From contig DBYR01000021.1 of NCBI GenBank assembly GCA_002310215.1, positions 118,682 to 182,681 of the forward strand: a DNA stretch of 64,000 nt, in the 5' to 3' direction. This document shows positions 33,485 to 42,676 of the stretch, piece by piece; the stretch's first letter is position 1, and each line of letters begins with the position of its first letter. This stretch comes from Bacteroidales bacterium UBA1181. Lineage in GTDB: Bacteria; Bacteroidota; Bacteroidia; Bacteroidales; Paludibacteraceae. Made by a program: the position numbers and the translations under genes. The notes below the pieces were generated by a model, which did not search any database, was not told where the DNA came from, and saw only the letters and a list, made by a program, of their open reading frames with translations.

Positions 33485-35428
33485 ATGAGTTATCTGAGAT
33501 TTGATAAAACGCTATTAACCAACTTGGAGCAGTCCCAACAAAGGGAGATGCTACGCACCAACAAATCAGGCGCCTACCATTGTACAACCATCATAGATTG
33601 CAACACGAGGAAATACCACGGATTATTGGTGACGCCCGTCAGAGAACTGGACAATGACAACCATGTGCTATTGTCCTCGCTGGACGAGACCGTGATACAG
33701 CACGGGGCGGAGTTCAATCTCGGCATCCACAAATACAACGGAGACTACTACGCACCCCATGGACACAAGTACCAGCGGGAATTCAAGTTCGACATCGTAC
33801 CTTCCGAGGTGTACCGCGTAGGCGGCGTCATCCTCTCCAAAGAGAAGGTCTTCGTCTCGTTCGAGAATAGGATATTGATCAAATACACCCTGCTCGACGC
33901 ACACTCCGAGACCATCCTCAGGTTCAAACCCTTTCTGGCCTTCAGGAACGTGAACGAGCTCTGCATGGAGAACGACAAAATCAATACCGCCTACGAGGAG
34001 GAGGAGAACGGCATATCCATGTGTCTCTACCAAGGTTACCCGAGGCTCTTCATGCAGTTCAACAAACCAGTCCAGTTCGTTTCTCAACCCAATTGGAACA
34101 AAGGAATCGAATACTTCAAGGAGATGGAAAGGGGCTACTACTACAAAGAGGACCTCTTCGTGCCCGGATACTTCGAACTGCCCATCAAGAAAGGAGAGTC
34201 CGTCATCTTCTCCGCAGGTGTCAGCCAAGCGGACTGCCCGAAGCTGGCGGAGATATGCTTCGATGAAATCACCAGGAGAACCACCCGAACAAGCTTCTTC
34301 AACTGTCTGAAGAACTCCGCCCAACAACTCTTCTGCAGGAAAAACCCTGAAGAGTTGTACCTGCTGGCAGGCTATCCTTGGTTCAAATGCAGGGCGAGGG
34401 ACATGTTCATCTCCCTACCGGGCGTCTCACTAGCATTCGACGACACTTCCGGATTCCAGAAAATCATGAACACCATGATACCCGCCATCCGCAACTTCAT
34501 GAACGCCAAGCCAATCGAAAGGGACGTGGAAGGATTAGAGCAACCGGACGTGCTGCTTTGGCTCGCCTGGGCGTTGCAGGAATACGGCAAGGCAACCTCC
34601 AAGGAGGAGCTTTGGAACCTTTACGGAGACATCCTAAAGGAAATCGTGGAGTTCATTCTGCGACAGAGACACCCGAACCTGTTCGTGCACGACAACGCCC
34701 TGCTCTTCTCCAACGGATGGGAGACCCCCGTCACTTGGATGGACGCCACCTTCAACGGGAAGCCCGTCACGCCAAGAAGCGGTTACATCGTGGAGATCAA
34801 CGCATTGTGGTACAACATGCTGCGCTTCATCGCAGACCTCACCATGGACTTCGGAGAGGAAGAATTCTCACAGACCCTCACGAACTACGCCAACAGGGTG
34901 CAGGAGAGTTTCTCCGCCACCTTCTGGAATGGCTTCTACCTATACGACTTCGTCAGCGGGGACTACAAAGAGCCTTCGGTTCGCCCGAACATGATCTTCG
35001 CCGCCTCGCTGAAGTATTCACCGCTGGAGAACAAGCAGAAGAAGGCGATCGTGGACATCGCCACGAAAGAGTTGTTCACCCCTAAGGGGCTACGTTCGTT
35101 GAGTCCTAAGAGCCCGAACTATAGAGGCTCATGCGAAGGAAACGAGGACACCAGGACCTTCTCCAAGCACCAAGGCGCGGCATGGCCATGGCTCCTCGGC
35201 GCATACGTGGAGGCCTACCTCAGCGTATACAAGAATAGCGGCATGTTCTTCGCGGAGAGGGCGCTCATCGGCATAGAAGAAGAGATGTTCGTCGGTTGCA
35301 TCGGCACACTCTGCGAGATGTACGACGGGAATCCGCCTTACAAAGGAAGGGGCGGCCTCTCATTCGCAATGAACGTGGCAGAGATATTACGCACTATTAA
35401 GAACCTAAAAAACCATAAGAACGATTAG
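33485..35428 (+). CDS. Glycogen debranching enzyme (amylo-alpha-1,6-glucosidase family)
   Basis: A 647-residue protein with an N-terminal domain of the archaeal/bacterial debranching type (about 1-245, SGAYHCTTIIDCNTRKYHGLLV). A C-terminal (alpha/alpha)6 barrel of GH133/GDE_C type follows (about 280-640). Catalytic-region text includes AGYPWFKCRARDMFISLPG, NGWETPVTWMDAT and KHQGAAWPWLLGAYVEA. It hydrolyses alpha-1,6 branch points of glycogen-like glucan, presumably in the cytoplasm. It is the first gene of a tight operon with a glycosyltransferase and a GH57 enzyme, a set also seen in Bacteroides. Confidence 0.92.
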   Translation: MSYLRFDKTLLTNLEQSQQREMLRTNKSGAYHCTTIIDCNTRKYHGLLVTPVRELDNDNHVLLSSLDETVIQHGAEFNLGIHKYNGDYYAPHGHKYQREFKFDIVPSEVYRVGGVILSKEKVFVSFENRILIKYTLLDAHSETILRFKPFLAFRNVNELCMENDKINTAYEEEENGISMCLYQGYPRLFMQFNKPVQFVSQPNWNKGIEYFKEMERGYYYKEDLFVPGYFELPIKKGESVIFSAGVSQADCPKLAEICFDEITRRTTRTSFFNCLKNSAQQLFCRKNPEELYLLAGYPWFKCRARDMFISLPGVSLAFDDTSGFQKIMNTMIPAIRNFMNAKPIERDVEGLEQPDVLLWLAWALQEYGKATSKEELWNLYGDILKEIVEFILRQRHPNLFVHDNALLFSNGWETPVTWMDATFNGKPVTPRSGYIVEINALWYNMLRFIADLTMDFGEEEFSQTLTNYANRVQESFSATFWNGFYLYDFVSGDYKEPSVRPNMIFAASLKYSPLENKQKKAIVDIATKELFTPKGLRSLSPKSPNYRGSCEGNEDTRTFSKHQGAAWPWLLGAYVEAYLSVYKNSGMFFAERALIGIEEEMFVGCIGTLCEMYDGNPPYKGRGGLSFAMNVAEILRTIKNLKNHKND

Positions 35429-35439
35429 GAAAATAGACT

Positions 35440-36705
35440 ATGAGAGCATTAATGTTTGGTTGGGAGTTTCCTCCGCACATCCTCGGAGGTTTAGGGACAG
35501 CAAGTTACGGCCTCACCCGTGGCATGTCCGCACAAAAGGACATGCAAATCACCTTCGTCCTTCCAAAGCCTTGGGGAGACGAGGATCAGAGCTTCCTTAA
35601 AATCGTCGCCGCCAACAAAGTACCTGTGGTATGGAGAGACCCCGACTGGGATTACCTGAACCGGGAGCTGGACGGCAAGATGACACCCGACGAGTATTAT
35701 CGCCTGCGCAATTGCATCCAAGAAGACAATAACCATATCGGGACGAACGGAATCGGCTCCATCGAGTTCTCGGGACGATACCCAGAAAACCTCCAGGAGG
35801 AGATCCGCAACTATGATGCGGTCGCAGGTGTAGTGAGCCGCGCGGAACAATTCGACATCATACACTCCCACGACTGGCTGACATACCCCGCTGGCGTACA
35901 TGCGAAGTACGTCTCCGGCAAACCGCTCGTCATCCATGTCCACGCCACCGACTTCGACCGGAGCCGCGGCAACGTGAACCCTACCGTCTACAGCATCGAG
36001 AAGGCGGGCATGGACCATGCGGACCATATCATCACCGTAAGCAACAAAACGAGGGACACGGTCATAGACCAATACCATATCGACCCCGCCAAAGTGACCA
36101 CCGTGCACAACGCAGTGGAACCACTTAGCCCTGAGATACAGGCCATACAGCCCCACCACAACACGAAAGACAAGGTGGTCACCTTCCTTGGACGCATCAC
36201 CATGCAGAAGGGGCCGGAGTACTTCGTCGAGGCGGCGCATAAGGTATTGCAGAAAACCAAGAACGTGCGCTTCGTCATGGCAGGTAGCGGAGACATGATG
36301 GAGAAGATGATCAGCATGGTGGCCTACAAGAACATAGGCGACCGATTCCACTTCACCGGCTTCCTCAAAGGAACGGAAGTATATGAGATATTGAAGTCCA
36401 GCGACGTCTATATCATGCCATCCGTCTCCGAGCCATTCGGTATCTCACCGCTGGAAGCCATGCAGGTGGGGGTGCCTACGATCGTCTCCAAGCAATCGGG
36501 CTGCGCCGAGATCCTCGGCAACGCCATCAAGGTGGACTACTGGGACATCGACGCGATGGCGAACGCTATCTACTCCATCATCACCTACCCCGCCCTTTAC
36601 GATTACCTGAAGACAGAAGGGAAGAAAGAGGTGGACGGAATCGTGTGGGAGAACGCGGCGTGGAAGGTGCGGGACATCTACGACCGAGTATTAGGATTGA
36701 AATAA
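35440..36705 (+). CDS. Glycosyltransferase, glycogen-synthase-like (GT4/GT5 fold)
   Basis: A 421-residue GT-B enzyme. The start MRALMFGWEFPPHILGGLGTAS carries the glycine-rich substrate loop seen in glycogen synthases. The C-terminal nucleotide-sugar domain has VTFLGRITMQKGPEYFVEAA and the E-x7-E motif in SEPFGISPLEAMQVG (about 328-342). In Bacteroides the homologue between the debranching enzyme and GH57 is taken as the glycogen synthase. The donor (UDP- or ADP-glucose) is not deducible. It starts 11 bases after the upstream gene stops. Confidence 0.88.
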   Translation: MRALMFGWEFPPHILGGLGTASYGLTRGMSAQKDMQITFVLPKPWGDEDQSFLKIVAANKVPVVWRDPDWDYLNRELDGKMTPDEYYRLRNCIQEDNNHIGTNGIGSIEFSGRYPENLQEEIRNYDAVAGVVSRAEQFDIIHSHDWLTYPAGVHAKYVSGKPLVIHVHATDFDRSRGNVNPTVYSIEKAGMDHADHIITVSNKTRDTVIDQYHIDPAKVTTVHNAVEPLSPEIQAIQPHHNTKDKVVTFLGRITMQKGPEYFVEAAHKVLQKTKNVRFVMAGSGDMMEKMISMVAYKNIGDRFHFTGFLKGTEVYEILKSSDVYIMPSVSEPFGISPLEAMQVGVPTIVSKQSGCAEILGNAIKVDYWDIDAMANAIYSIITYPALYDYLKTEGKKEVDGIVWENAAWKVRDIYDRVLGLK

Positions 36706-36726
36706 CAAAAAACAAACATAGGAAAG

Positions 36727-38151
36727 ATGAGGACAATTTGCTTTTACTTTCAGATACACCAGCCATTCAGACTGAAGAGATACAGATTCTTCGACATCGG
36801 CATGGATCATTACTACTACGACGACTACGCCAACGAGGATATCATACGTCGCATCGCTGAACGCTGCTACTTGCCTGCCAACCAGACCATCCTGCAGATG
36901 ATCAAAGAGACGAAAGGGAAGTTCAAAGTAGCCTTCTCCATCTCCGGCATCGCCCTGGAGCAGCTGGAGCTCTACGCCCCGGAAGTGATAGACTCCTTCA
37001 AAGAGTTGGCGCAAACAGGCTGCGTGGAGTTCCTTGCGGAGACATTCGCCCACTCCCTGGCATGTCTGGAAGAGGACAGCGACGAGTTCGAACTGCAAGT
37101 GAAGATGCACGCCAAGAAGATACAAAGTCTCTTCGGATACAAACCGACCTCTTTCCGCAACACGGAGCTGATTTACTCGGACGACATCGGCAGACGGGTA
37201 TCCGCCATGGGCTTCAAGGGCATGATCACAGAAGGAGCCAAACATGTGCTCGGCTGGAAGAGCCCGAACTACGTCTATAGCTGCGCCAGCGACCCGAGGC
37301 TGAAACTCCTGCTCAAGAACTACAAACTGAGCGACGACATCACCTTCCGCTTCTCGGACTGGAGCTGGGATCAGTTCCCACTGACGGCTGACAAGCTAAT
37401 CAATTGGATATCAGCCTGTCCGAAGGAAGAGGACGTCTTCAACCTCTTCATGAACTACGAGACATTCGGCGAGTTGCAGAGCAAGGAGACCGGCATCTTC
37501 GAATTCCTGAAAGCGATACCTCGCATGGCGGAGAAAGCGGACATCAACTTCGAAACACCCGCCACCCTATTCAGCAAGAGGAAACCGATCGACCGCATCG
37601 ACGTCCCTTACCCAATCTCTTGGGCGGACGAAGAGAGGGACACCTCCGCATGGCTCGGAAACGAACTGCAACGTTCGGCCTTCAACATACTCTACAGCAT
37701 ACGTGACAAGGTACGCCTCTGCACGGACAGGAAGATTCTCCAAGACTGGTATTACCTCCAGACTTCGGACCACTTCTACTACATGAGCACCAAGCACTTC
37801 TCCGACGGAGCGGTACACAACCACTTCAGCCCGTACGAAACTCCGTTCGAGGCCTTCACCAACTACATGAACGTACTGAGCGACTTCATGATCCGCGTCA
37901 GGGAGAAGTTCCCGGAGGGTGTGGACGTGGAGGAACTCAACTCCCTCATGAAGACCATCGACGCCCAAGGGAAGATCATCGCCCAACTGGAGCAGGAGAA
38001 GAATGACACCTCCATCACCCCAAGCGAAGCCAAAGCCAAGAAAGGGAAGGTGGAATGCAAGGCGCAAAAGGTCACAAAAGAGAAGAAGAGCACCGCGAAA
38101 AAGGGAAAGAGCACCGCTTCTTCCCCGAAGTCCAAGAAGTCAATAGCTTAG
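36727..38151 (+). CDS. GH57 family glycoside hydrolase with a lysine-rich tail
   Basis: A 474-residue cytoplasmic enzyme. The GH57 start ICFYFQIHQPFRL carries the conserved histidine. The nucleophile region is SFRNTELIYS (glutamate near residue 142), and SDWSWDQFPLTADK carries a likely acid aspartate. The family contains alpha-amylases, 4-alpha-glucanotransferases and branching enzymes, and which one this is cannot be told. The last 45 residues are almost only K, S, A and T (KAKKGKVECKAQ, STAKKGKSTAS), unlike the catalytic part. It is the third gene of the alpha-glucan operon. Confidence 0.9.
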   Translation: MRTICFYFQIHQPFRLKRYRFFDIGMDHYYYDDYANEDIIRRIAERCYLPANQTILQMIKETKGKFKVAFSISGIALEQLELYAPEVIDSFKELAQTGCVEFLAETFAHSLACLEEDSDEFELQVKMHAKKIQSLFGYKPTSFRNTELIYSDDIGRRVSAMGFKGMITEGAKHVLGWKSPNYVYSCASDPRLKLLLKNYKLSDDITFRFSDWSWDQFPLTADKLINWISACPKEEDVFNLFMNYETFGELQSKETGIFEFLKAIPRMAEKADINFETPATLFSKRKPIDRIDVPYPISWADEERDTSAWLGNELQRSAFNILYSIRDKVRLCTDRKILQDWYYLQTSDHFYYMSTKHFSDGAVHNHFSPYETPFEAFTNYMNVLSDFMIRVREKFPEGVDVEELNSLMKTIDAQGKIIAQLEQEKNDTSITPSEAKAKKGKVECKAQKVTKEKKSTAKKGKSTASSPKSKKSIA

Positions 38152-38249
38152 ATTTTAGGCGCAAGACTCTATGCTTTAGTTGTTGGGGAGGGATGGTTTC
38201 CTCTCCAATAAAAATCCTGCAATCCGCAAAAGATAATTTGCATTATTCG

Positions 38250-38280
38250 TTGCCGTTTATGAAATCATTTTATACCTTTG
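38250..38280 (+). promoter_or_regulatory. Promoter of tRNA-Pro
   Basis: TTG (38250-38252), a 20-base spacer and TACCTTTG (38273-38280) match the consensus. The tRNA begins ten bases after the -7 box. Confidence 0.8.
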
Positions 38281-38290
38281 CGGCGGATTT

Positions 38291-38366
38291 CGGGGTGTAG
38301 CGCAGTTGGTAGCGCGTTACGTTCGGGACGTAGAGGTCGCCCGTTCGAGCCGGGTCACCCCGACCA
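38291..38366 (+). tRNA. tRNA-Pro, anticodon CGG
   Basis: The acceptor arms CGGGGTG and CACCCCG pair fully. The D arm is GCGC-AGTTGGTA-GCGC. The anticodon stem TTACG/CGTAG holds loop TTCGGGA with anticodon CGG, reading CCG. The T arm is GCCCG-TTCGAGC-CGGGT. The discriminator is A and CCA is encoded. The C1-G72 pair and A73 are typical of bacterial proline tRNA. Confidence 0.95.
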
Positions 38367-38410
38367 AAAGCCTTTGCCACTCATCCAGTGTGAATGACAA
38401 AGGCTTTTTT
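38367..38410 (+). terminator. Terminator of tRNA-Pro
   Basis: aaagcctttg (38367-38376) pairs perfectly with caaaggcttt (38398-38407) and a T-run follows. The loop can form a further small helix. Confidence 0.85.
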
Positions 38411-38453
38411 CACGTCAAAACCACCGAAGTCGGACACTCTAAAGAGAAGACCC

Positions 38454-38948
38454 ATGAGAAAGATCAGATGCCCAAAATGTGAGCAATTCATCAGGTTCGA
38501 GGACAGCCGCATAGAGCCGGGAGCCTCCATCATCATCCAATGCGACAACTGCGGGAAAAAATTCAGCATACGATTCAAACCCAAAGAGGAGAAGAAGGAG
38601 GACTACACCTACGGTTGCATCATCGTCGTGGAGAACGTGTTCTGCCACAAGCAGATCATCCCTCTTCAACTCGGGGAAAACATGTTCGGCCGACGCTGCC
38701 CCGGCACGGTGATCTCATCGCCCATCGACACCAACGACACCAGCATGGACAGGATGCACTGCATCGTCCACGTGGACATGGACAAGGAGGGGAACATCAT
38801 CCATAAAGTGGAAGACTACGACAGTCTCGTCGGCACCTTCGTGATGAACGAGATACTGCAAAAGAAGGAGAAACGCGTCATCACCGACGGGGAGATCATC
38901 ACCTTGGGGGCAACCACCCTCATCCTGAAGACAGGGGCTCCGGACTAA
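38454..38948 (+). CDS. Zinc-ribbon plus FHA domain protein
   Basis: A 164-residue protein. The N-terminus is a two-knuckle zinc ribbon: KIRCPKCEQFIRF and IIIQCDNCGKKFSI (residues about 3-40). The rest resembles a forkhead-associated (FHA) domain: NMFGRRCPGTVISS, then SMDRMHCIVHVDM, SLVGTFVMNEI and ITDGEIITLGATTLIL. FHA domains bind phosphothreonine peptides, so the protein may read a phosphorylated partner, but none is evident nearby. I use the ATG at 38454; an in-frame ATG at 38394 lies inside the tRNA terminator. Confidence 0.8.
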   Translation: MRKIRCPKCEQFIRFEDSRIEPGASIIIQCDNCGKKFSIRFKPKEEKKEDYTYGCIIVVENVFCHKQIIPLQLGENMFGRRCPGTVISSPIDTNDTSMDRMHCIVHVDMDKEGNIIHKVEDYDSLVGTFVMNEILQKKEKRVITDGEIITLGATTLILKTGAPD

Positions 38949-39065
38949 TCCTCAAGAAGGAAGATCCACCGCTCCACCCCACCCGTCATCGCTATTTCAA
39001 GTCCATTATTGAAAAAATCCAAGCATATATACCCCAATAATCAAGGATAAGTTACGGATTTTATG

Positions 39066-39073
39066 TATTTTTG
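39066..39073 (+). promoter_or_regulatory. -7 box for porW-porX
   Basis: TATTTTTG lies 111 bases before the porW ATG. A matching -33 box is not clear. The stretch 38949-39184 holds no gene that I can see. Confidence 0.45.
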
Positions 39074-39184
39074 TCCGATAACTATATGGGGAATGCACAA
39101 TTTCCCCCGAAATAATACGTTAGAATCATGGGGTAACTCCCATCACATTCGTAGAAATACGATTCGAAAAAAGAGGAAACAGTA

Positions 39185-42100
39185 ATGTTAAGGACAAGAC
39201 ACACCTACATATTGTTCGGGCTAATGGCACTCCTGTCATTGGCTGGATGCGACATGAAAAAGAACACATGGTTCAACCGGAAACACCAAGCGTTGAACAC
39301 GAAATACAATGTCTACTACAATGCGAACGAATCCTTCAAGAAGGGCTACAAGAGAATTGAAGAGGCATACGCCCCCGACTATTCACAAGTGATACCCGTC
39401 TTCGCCGTAAGCGACCCCACCACCAAGGGGAGCGGAGCAGGAGACATGAACAAGGCGGTGGAGAAATGCGAGCAGGCCATCCAGAAACGTTCCATGCAGA
39501 AGAAACCGAAAAAGGATTACGACAAGATGCGTGACCCTAAATACGTCGCCTTCTACAACCAAGAGGAGTTCAACTCCTACATGGACGAGGTATATATGCT
39601 GATGGGCAAATCCAAGTTCCACGCCAACGACTATCTGGCAGCCTCAGCCACCTTCACCTACGTCATCAAACACTTCTCCCACGACACAAAGCTCGTCACA
39701 GAGGCGAACATCTGGAAAGCCCGCGCCATGAAGGAGATGGATTGGATCTACGAAGCCGACGAGATACTCAAACGAATTGAACCGGAGGAGCTGGACGAGA
39801 AACTATCCAACCTATACAACGGAGCCATGGCCGACCTGCTCGTCACCCAAAAGGATTACAAGGCGGCCCTCCCATACCTGGAGAAGGCAGCCGAGACGGA
39901 GAAGGACCGCACACAACGGATCCGTTTCATCTTCGTGGCGGCACAGATTCACCAACTTTTAGGAGAGAAGGATAAAGCATTCACCCTCTACGAGAAGGTG
40001 ATCAAGGCCAATCCAACCTACCAAATGTCTTTCAACGCCAAAATCAGGGAGACGGAAGTGGTAAGCGACAAACATTCAACAGAATCGCTCGTCAACCGCC
40101 TGCAGAAAATGGCGAAAAACAAGAACAATGAAGATTATCTCGATCAAATCTACTATGCGATCGGTAATATATACTTAGCCCAAAAAGACACCGCACAGGC
40201 GATAGAGAACTACATGCTATCCGTGGAGAAAAGTACCCGTAACGGCAAGGAAAAAGCACAGACGCTCATCACTTTGGGTGACCTCTACTACGAACGCCCC
40301 GACTACGTGCAGGCGCAACCTTGCTTCTCGGAGGCCTCTTCCCTGATCGACCATAAACACAACGACTATCTAAGGGTGTCACGCCTCGCCTCCGTATTGG
40401 ACGAACTGGTACAGAACTACAACACCTATAAATTGCAGGACAGCCTGCTCATCCTATCCACCGCCTCTAAAAGCGACCTGACAGCAGCCATCAACAGACA
40501 AATAGCCGTGATCATCGAGGAGGAGAAAAAAGAGCGGGAACGCAGGCAGAAAGAATATGAAGAGCAAAAACAGTTGGAACTGGAGATAGAGAACATGGCG
40601 GTCATGGACAAACGCGCCTTAGGCAACACGCAAGAGTCACAATGGTACTTCTACGTCAAAAGCACCGTGGACAAGGGTAAACTGGAGTTCCGTAAGAAGT
40701 TCGGACAAAGGCGTCTGGAGGACAACTGGAACCGCAGGAACAAAACCATTGCCGTATTCTCCGAAGAATCCTTGTCGGACATGATCGATATGGATGCCCT
40801 ACAAACAGACGATTCCAACGAGGGAACCGGCGAAACGGCCAACGGAGAGAACAAACAGGCGTTAGCGAACGAAGCCAACCCGAAACGCCCGGAATATTAC
40901 CTGAAACAGATACCATTCTCCGAAGAGCAGAAAAAGAGTTCCCACGAGCAACTCGCCGACGCACTCTTCAACCTCGGCGTCATCTACGACGAGAAACTGA
41001 ACGACTACGAGAAAGCCTTCGAAGCCTTCGAGGAGTTCGCCAAACGATACCCGAACGACCCACGCGCGGCGGACGGATTCTACTGCTGCTACAGGATAGC
41101 GGGCAAGATAAACGACACACAACGCTCGGACAAATACCGTGACAGGCTACTCTCGGAATACCCGGACAGCAAATACGCGAAGATCCTTTCTCAACCAGAC
41201 TTCAAGACGAAACTCGAGAAGATGAAGGGGGTGCAAGACTCTCTCTACGAAAGGACATACGCCGCCTTCCTCAACGGACAATTCGACGAGGTAAAGGGGA
41301 ACACCGCCTATATGGAGACAAATTACCCTGTCTCTTCCCTGATGCCTAAATTCTTGTTACTGAACGCTTTGAGTGTCGGTAAAACAGCAGACAAAGAAAC
41401 CTTCGCCAACGCCCTCAACAACCTGTTGGAACGCTACCCAACCAGCGACGTATCCTCCATGGCGAAAGATATCCTCGCCCTCATCAACCAAGGAAACAAC
41501 CCAGAACAAGGCAAATCCATTGGCGGATTGATGTCCCTACGTGAGGAAAACAGAAAAGAGGAAGCGGCGGAGAACGGCGTGGTGGAAAACAAAGGCTTCA
41601 CCGTCAGTTTCGATTCGCCTTACATCTTCGCGATTATCACGGACACCACAAAGGTGGACGCGAACAAGCTCCTCTACGAAACCGCCACCTACAACTTCAC
41701 GAAGTTCCTCATCAAAGACTTCGACCTGGACATCAAACAGGGTGTCCTCTCCGTATCCGGACTCGACAACTACGAGGAGGCGCTTTGGTACATCAACGGT
41801 GTGATCGCCGACAAGGGCATCCAATCACTCCTCTCCGGCACAGACTACAAATATCTGCTCATCACACCTGAGAACCTCGACCTAATCGGCAACGGCTACA
41901 CAATAGAGCAGTACGAGCAGTTCTACAAGACGAACATAGCAGGAAAGAACAAACGTTCCAAAAAGACCAACATCGAGCTCGTCGGCGAACAACAAAAAAT
42001 AGAGGAGGCAACCTCCACACAAAAGCTGGACGTGAAGGAAGGGGATGACCTGAACGGGGCGAAGACAATCTCCTCGCCTACCGAAGTAGCGCCAACCGAC

Positions 42101-42673
42101 AAACCTGCCCCAAGGCAGGAACAAGAAGCCGCACCTTCCACAACGACAGAGAATGCGGAGAGCGCCACCACGCCTCAACCCGTGAAAGAGGAAACGGGGA
42201 CCCCGACGGAAGCGACAACTCCAAAGGCAGAGGAAAAGAAGGACGAGTCAGAGAAGACCACCCAAGAACAGCCGAAAAAGGAGCTGCGGAAATACAAAGG
42301 ATTGTACACCTATGACCCTACCGCTCCTCACTACCTCGTCATCCTCATCAACCAAGGGAAAGCGGACGAAGGAACCGTGACAAAGGCACTGGACGAATAC
42401 AACAAGAGCAACCATGCGCTTCTGAACCTGAAAGTGGAGGTGACCTCCACCCAAGCCTTCCCTCAGATCTTCCAAATAGGGGAAATGCCGACTTCCGAGA
42501 TAGGTATGTCCTACCTCACCCAATTCGTGAAGAGCGCCGAGGTGAAAAACGCTATCGGTGCCACCCCTTACCGCAACATTGTCATCTCCAAAGACAATTT
42601 GCAAGTCCTGAAGGAAAGCGGTAACATCAACATTTACATGGAATTATACAAAAGACTATATTTAAAACGATAG
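39185..42673 (+). CDS. porW: PorW/SprE-type T9SS TPR lipoprotein
   Basis: PorW (SprE in Flavobacterium) is a TPR lipoprotein required for T9SS function. This 1162-residue protein has a lipobox LSLAGC (cysteine near residue 22). It opens with the family-typical KKNTWFNRKHQALNTKYNVYYNANESF. A long series of TPR-like helical pairs covers about residues 130-780. The second half is longer than in many family members. It has two related alpha/beta domains (about 800-920 and 1040-1160) separated by an E/P/T-rich linker (about 935-1035). It precedes porX by three bases, so the two are surely co-transcribed. Confidence 0.87.
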   Translation: MLRTRHTYILFGLMALLSLAGCDMKKNTWFNRKHQALNTKYNVYYNANESFKKGYKRIEEAYAPDYSQVIPVFAVSDPTTKGSGAGDMNKAVEKCEQAIQKRSMQKKPKKDYDKMRDPKYVAFYNQEEFNSYMDEVYMLMGKSKFHANDYLAASATFTYVIKHFSHDTKLVTEANIWKARAMKEMDWIYEADEILKRIEPEELDEKLSNLYNGAMADLLVTQKDYKAALPYLEKAAETEKDRTQRIRFIFVAAQIHQLLGEKDKAFTLYEKVIKANPTYQMSFNAKIRETEVVSDKHSTESLVNRLQKMAKNKNNEDYLDQIYYAIGNIYLAQKDTAQAIENYMLSVEKSTRNGKEKAQTLITLGDLYYERPDYVQAQPCFSEASSLIDHKHNDYLRVSRLASVLDELVQNYNTYKLQDSLLILSTASKSDLTAAINRQIAVIIEEEKKERERRQKEYEEQKQLELEIENMAVMDKRALGNTQESQWYFYVKSTVDKGKLEFRKKFGQRRLEDNWNRRNKTIAVFSEESLSDMIDMDALQTDDSNEGTGETANGENKQALANEANPKRPEYYLKQIPFSEEQKKSSHEQLADALFNLGVIYDEKLNDYEKAFEAFEEFAKRYPNDPRAADGFYCCYRIAGKINDTQRSDKYRDRLLSEYPDSKYAKILSQPDFKTKLEKMKGVQDSLYERTYAAFLNGQFDEVKGNTAYMETNYPVSSLMPKFLLLNALSVGKTADKETFANALNNLLERYPTSDVSSMAKDILALINQGNNPEQGKSIGGLMSLREENRKEEAAENGVVENKGFTVSFDSPYIFAIITDTTKVDANKLLYETATYNFTKFLIKDFDLDIKQGVLSVSGLDNYEEALWYINGVIADKGIQSLLSGTDYKYLLITPENLDLIGNGYTIEQYEQFYKTNIAGKNKRSKKTNIELVGEQQKIEEATSTQKLDVKEGDDLNGAKTISSPTEVAPTDKPAPRQEQEAAPSTTTENAESATTPQPVKEETGTPTEATTPKAEEKKDESEKTTQEQPKKELRKYKGLYTYDPTAPHYLVILINQGKADEGTVTKALDEYNKSNHALLNLKVEVTSTQAFPQIFQIGEMPTSEIGMSYLTQFVKSAEVKNAIGATPYRNIVISKDNLQVLKESGNINIYMELYKRLYLKR

Positions 42674-42676
42674 GAG

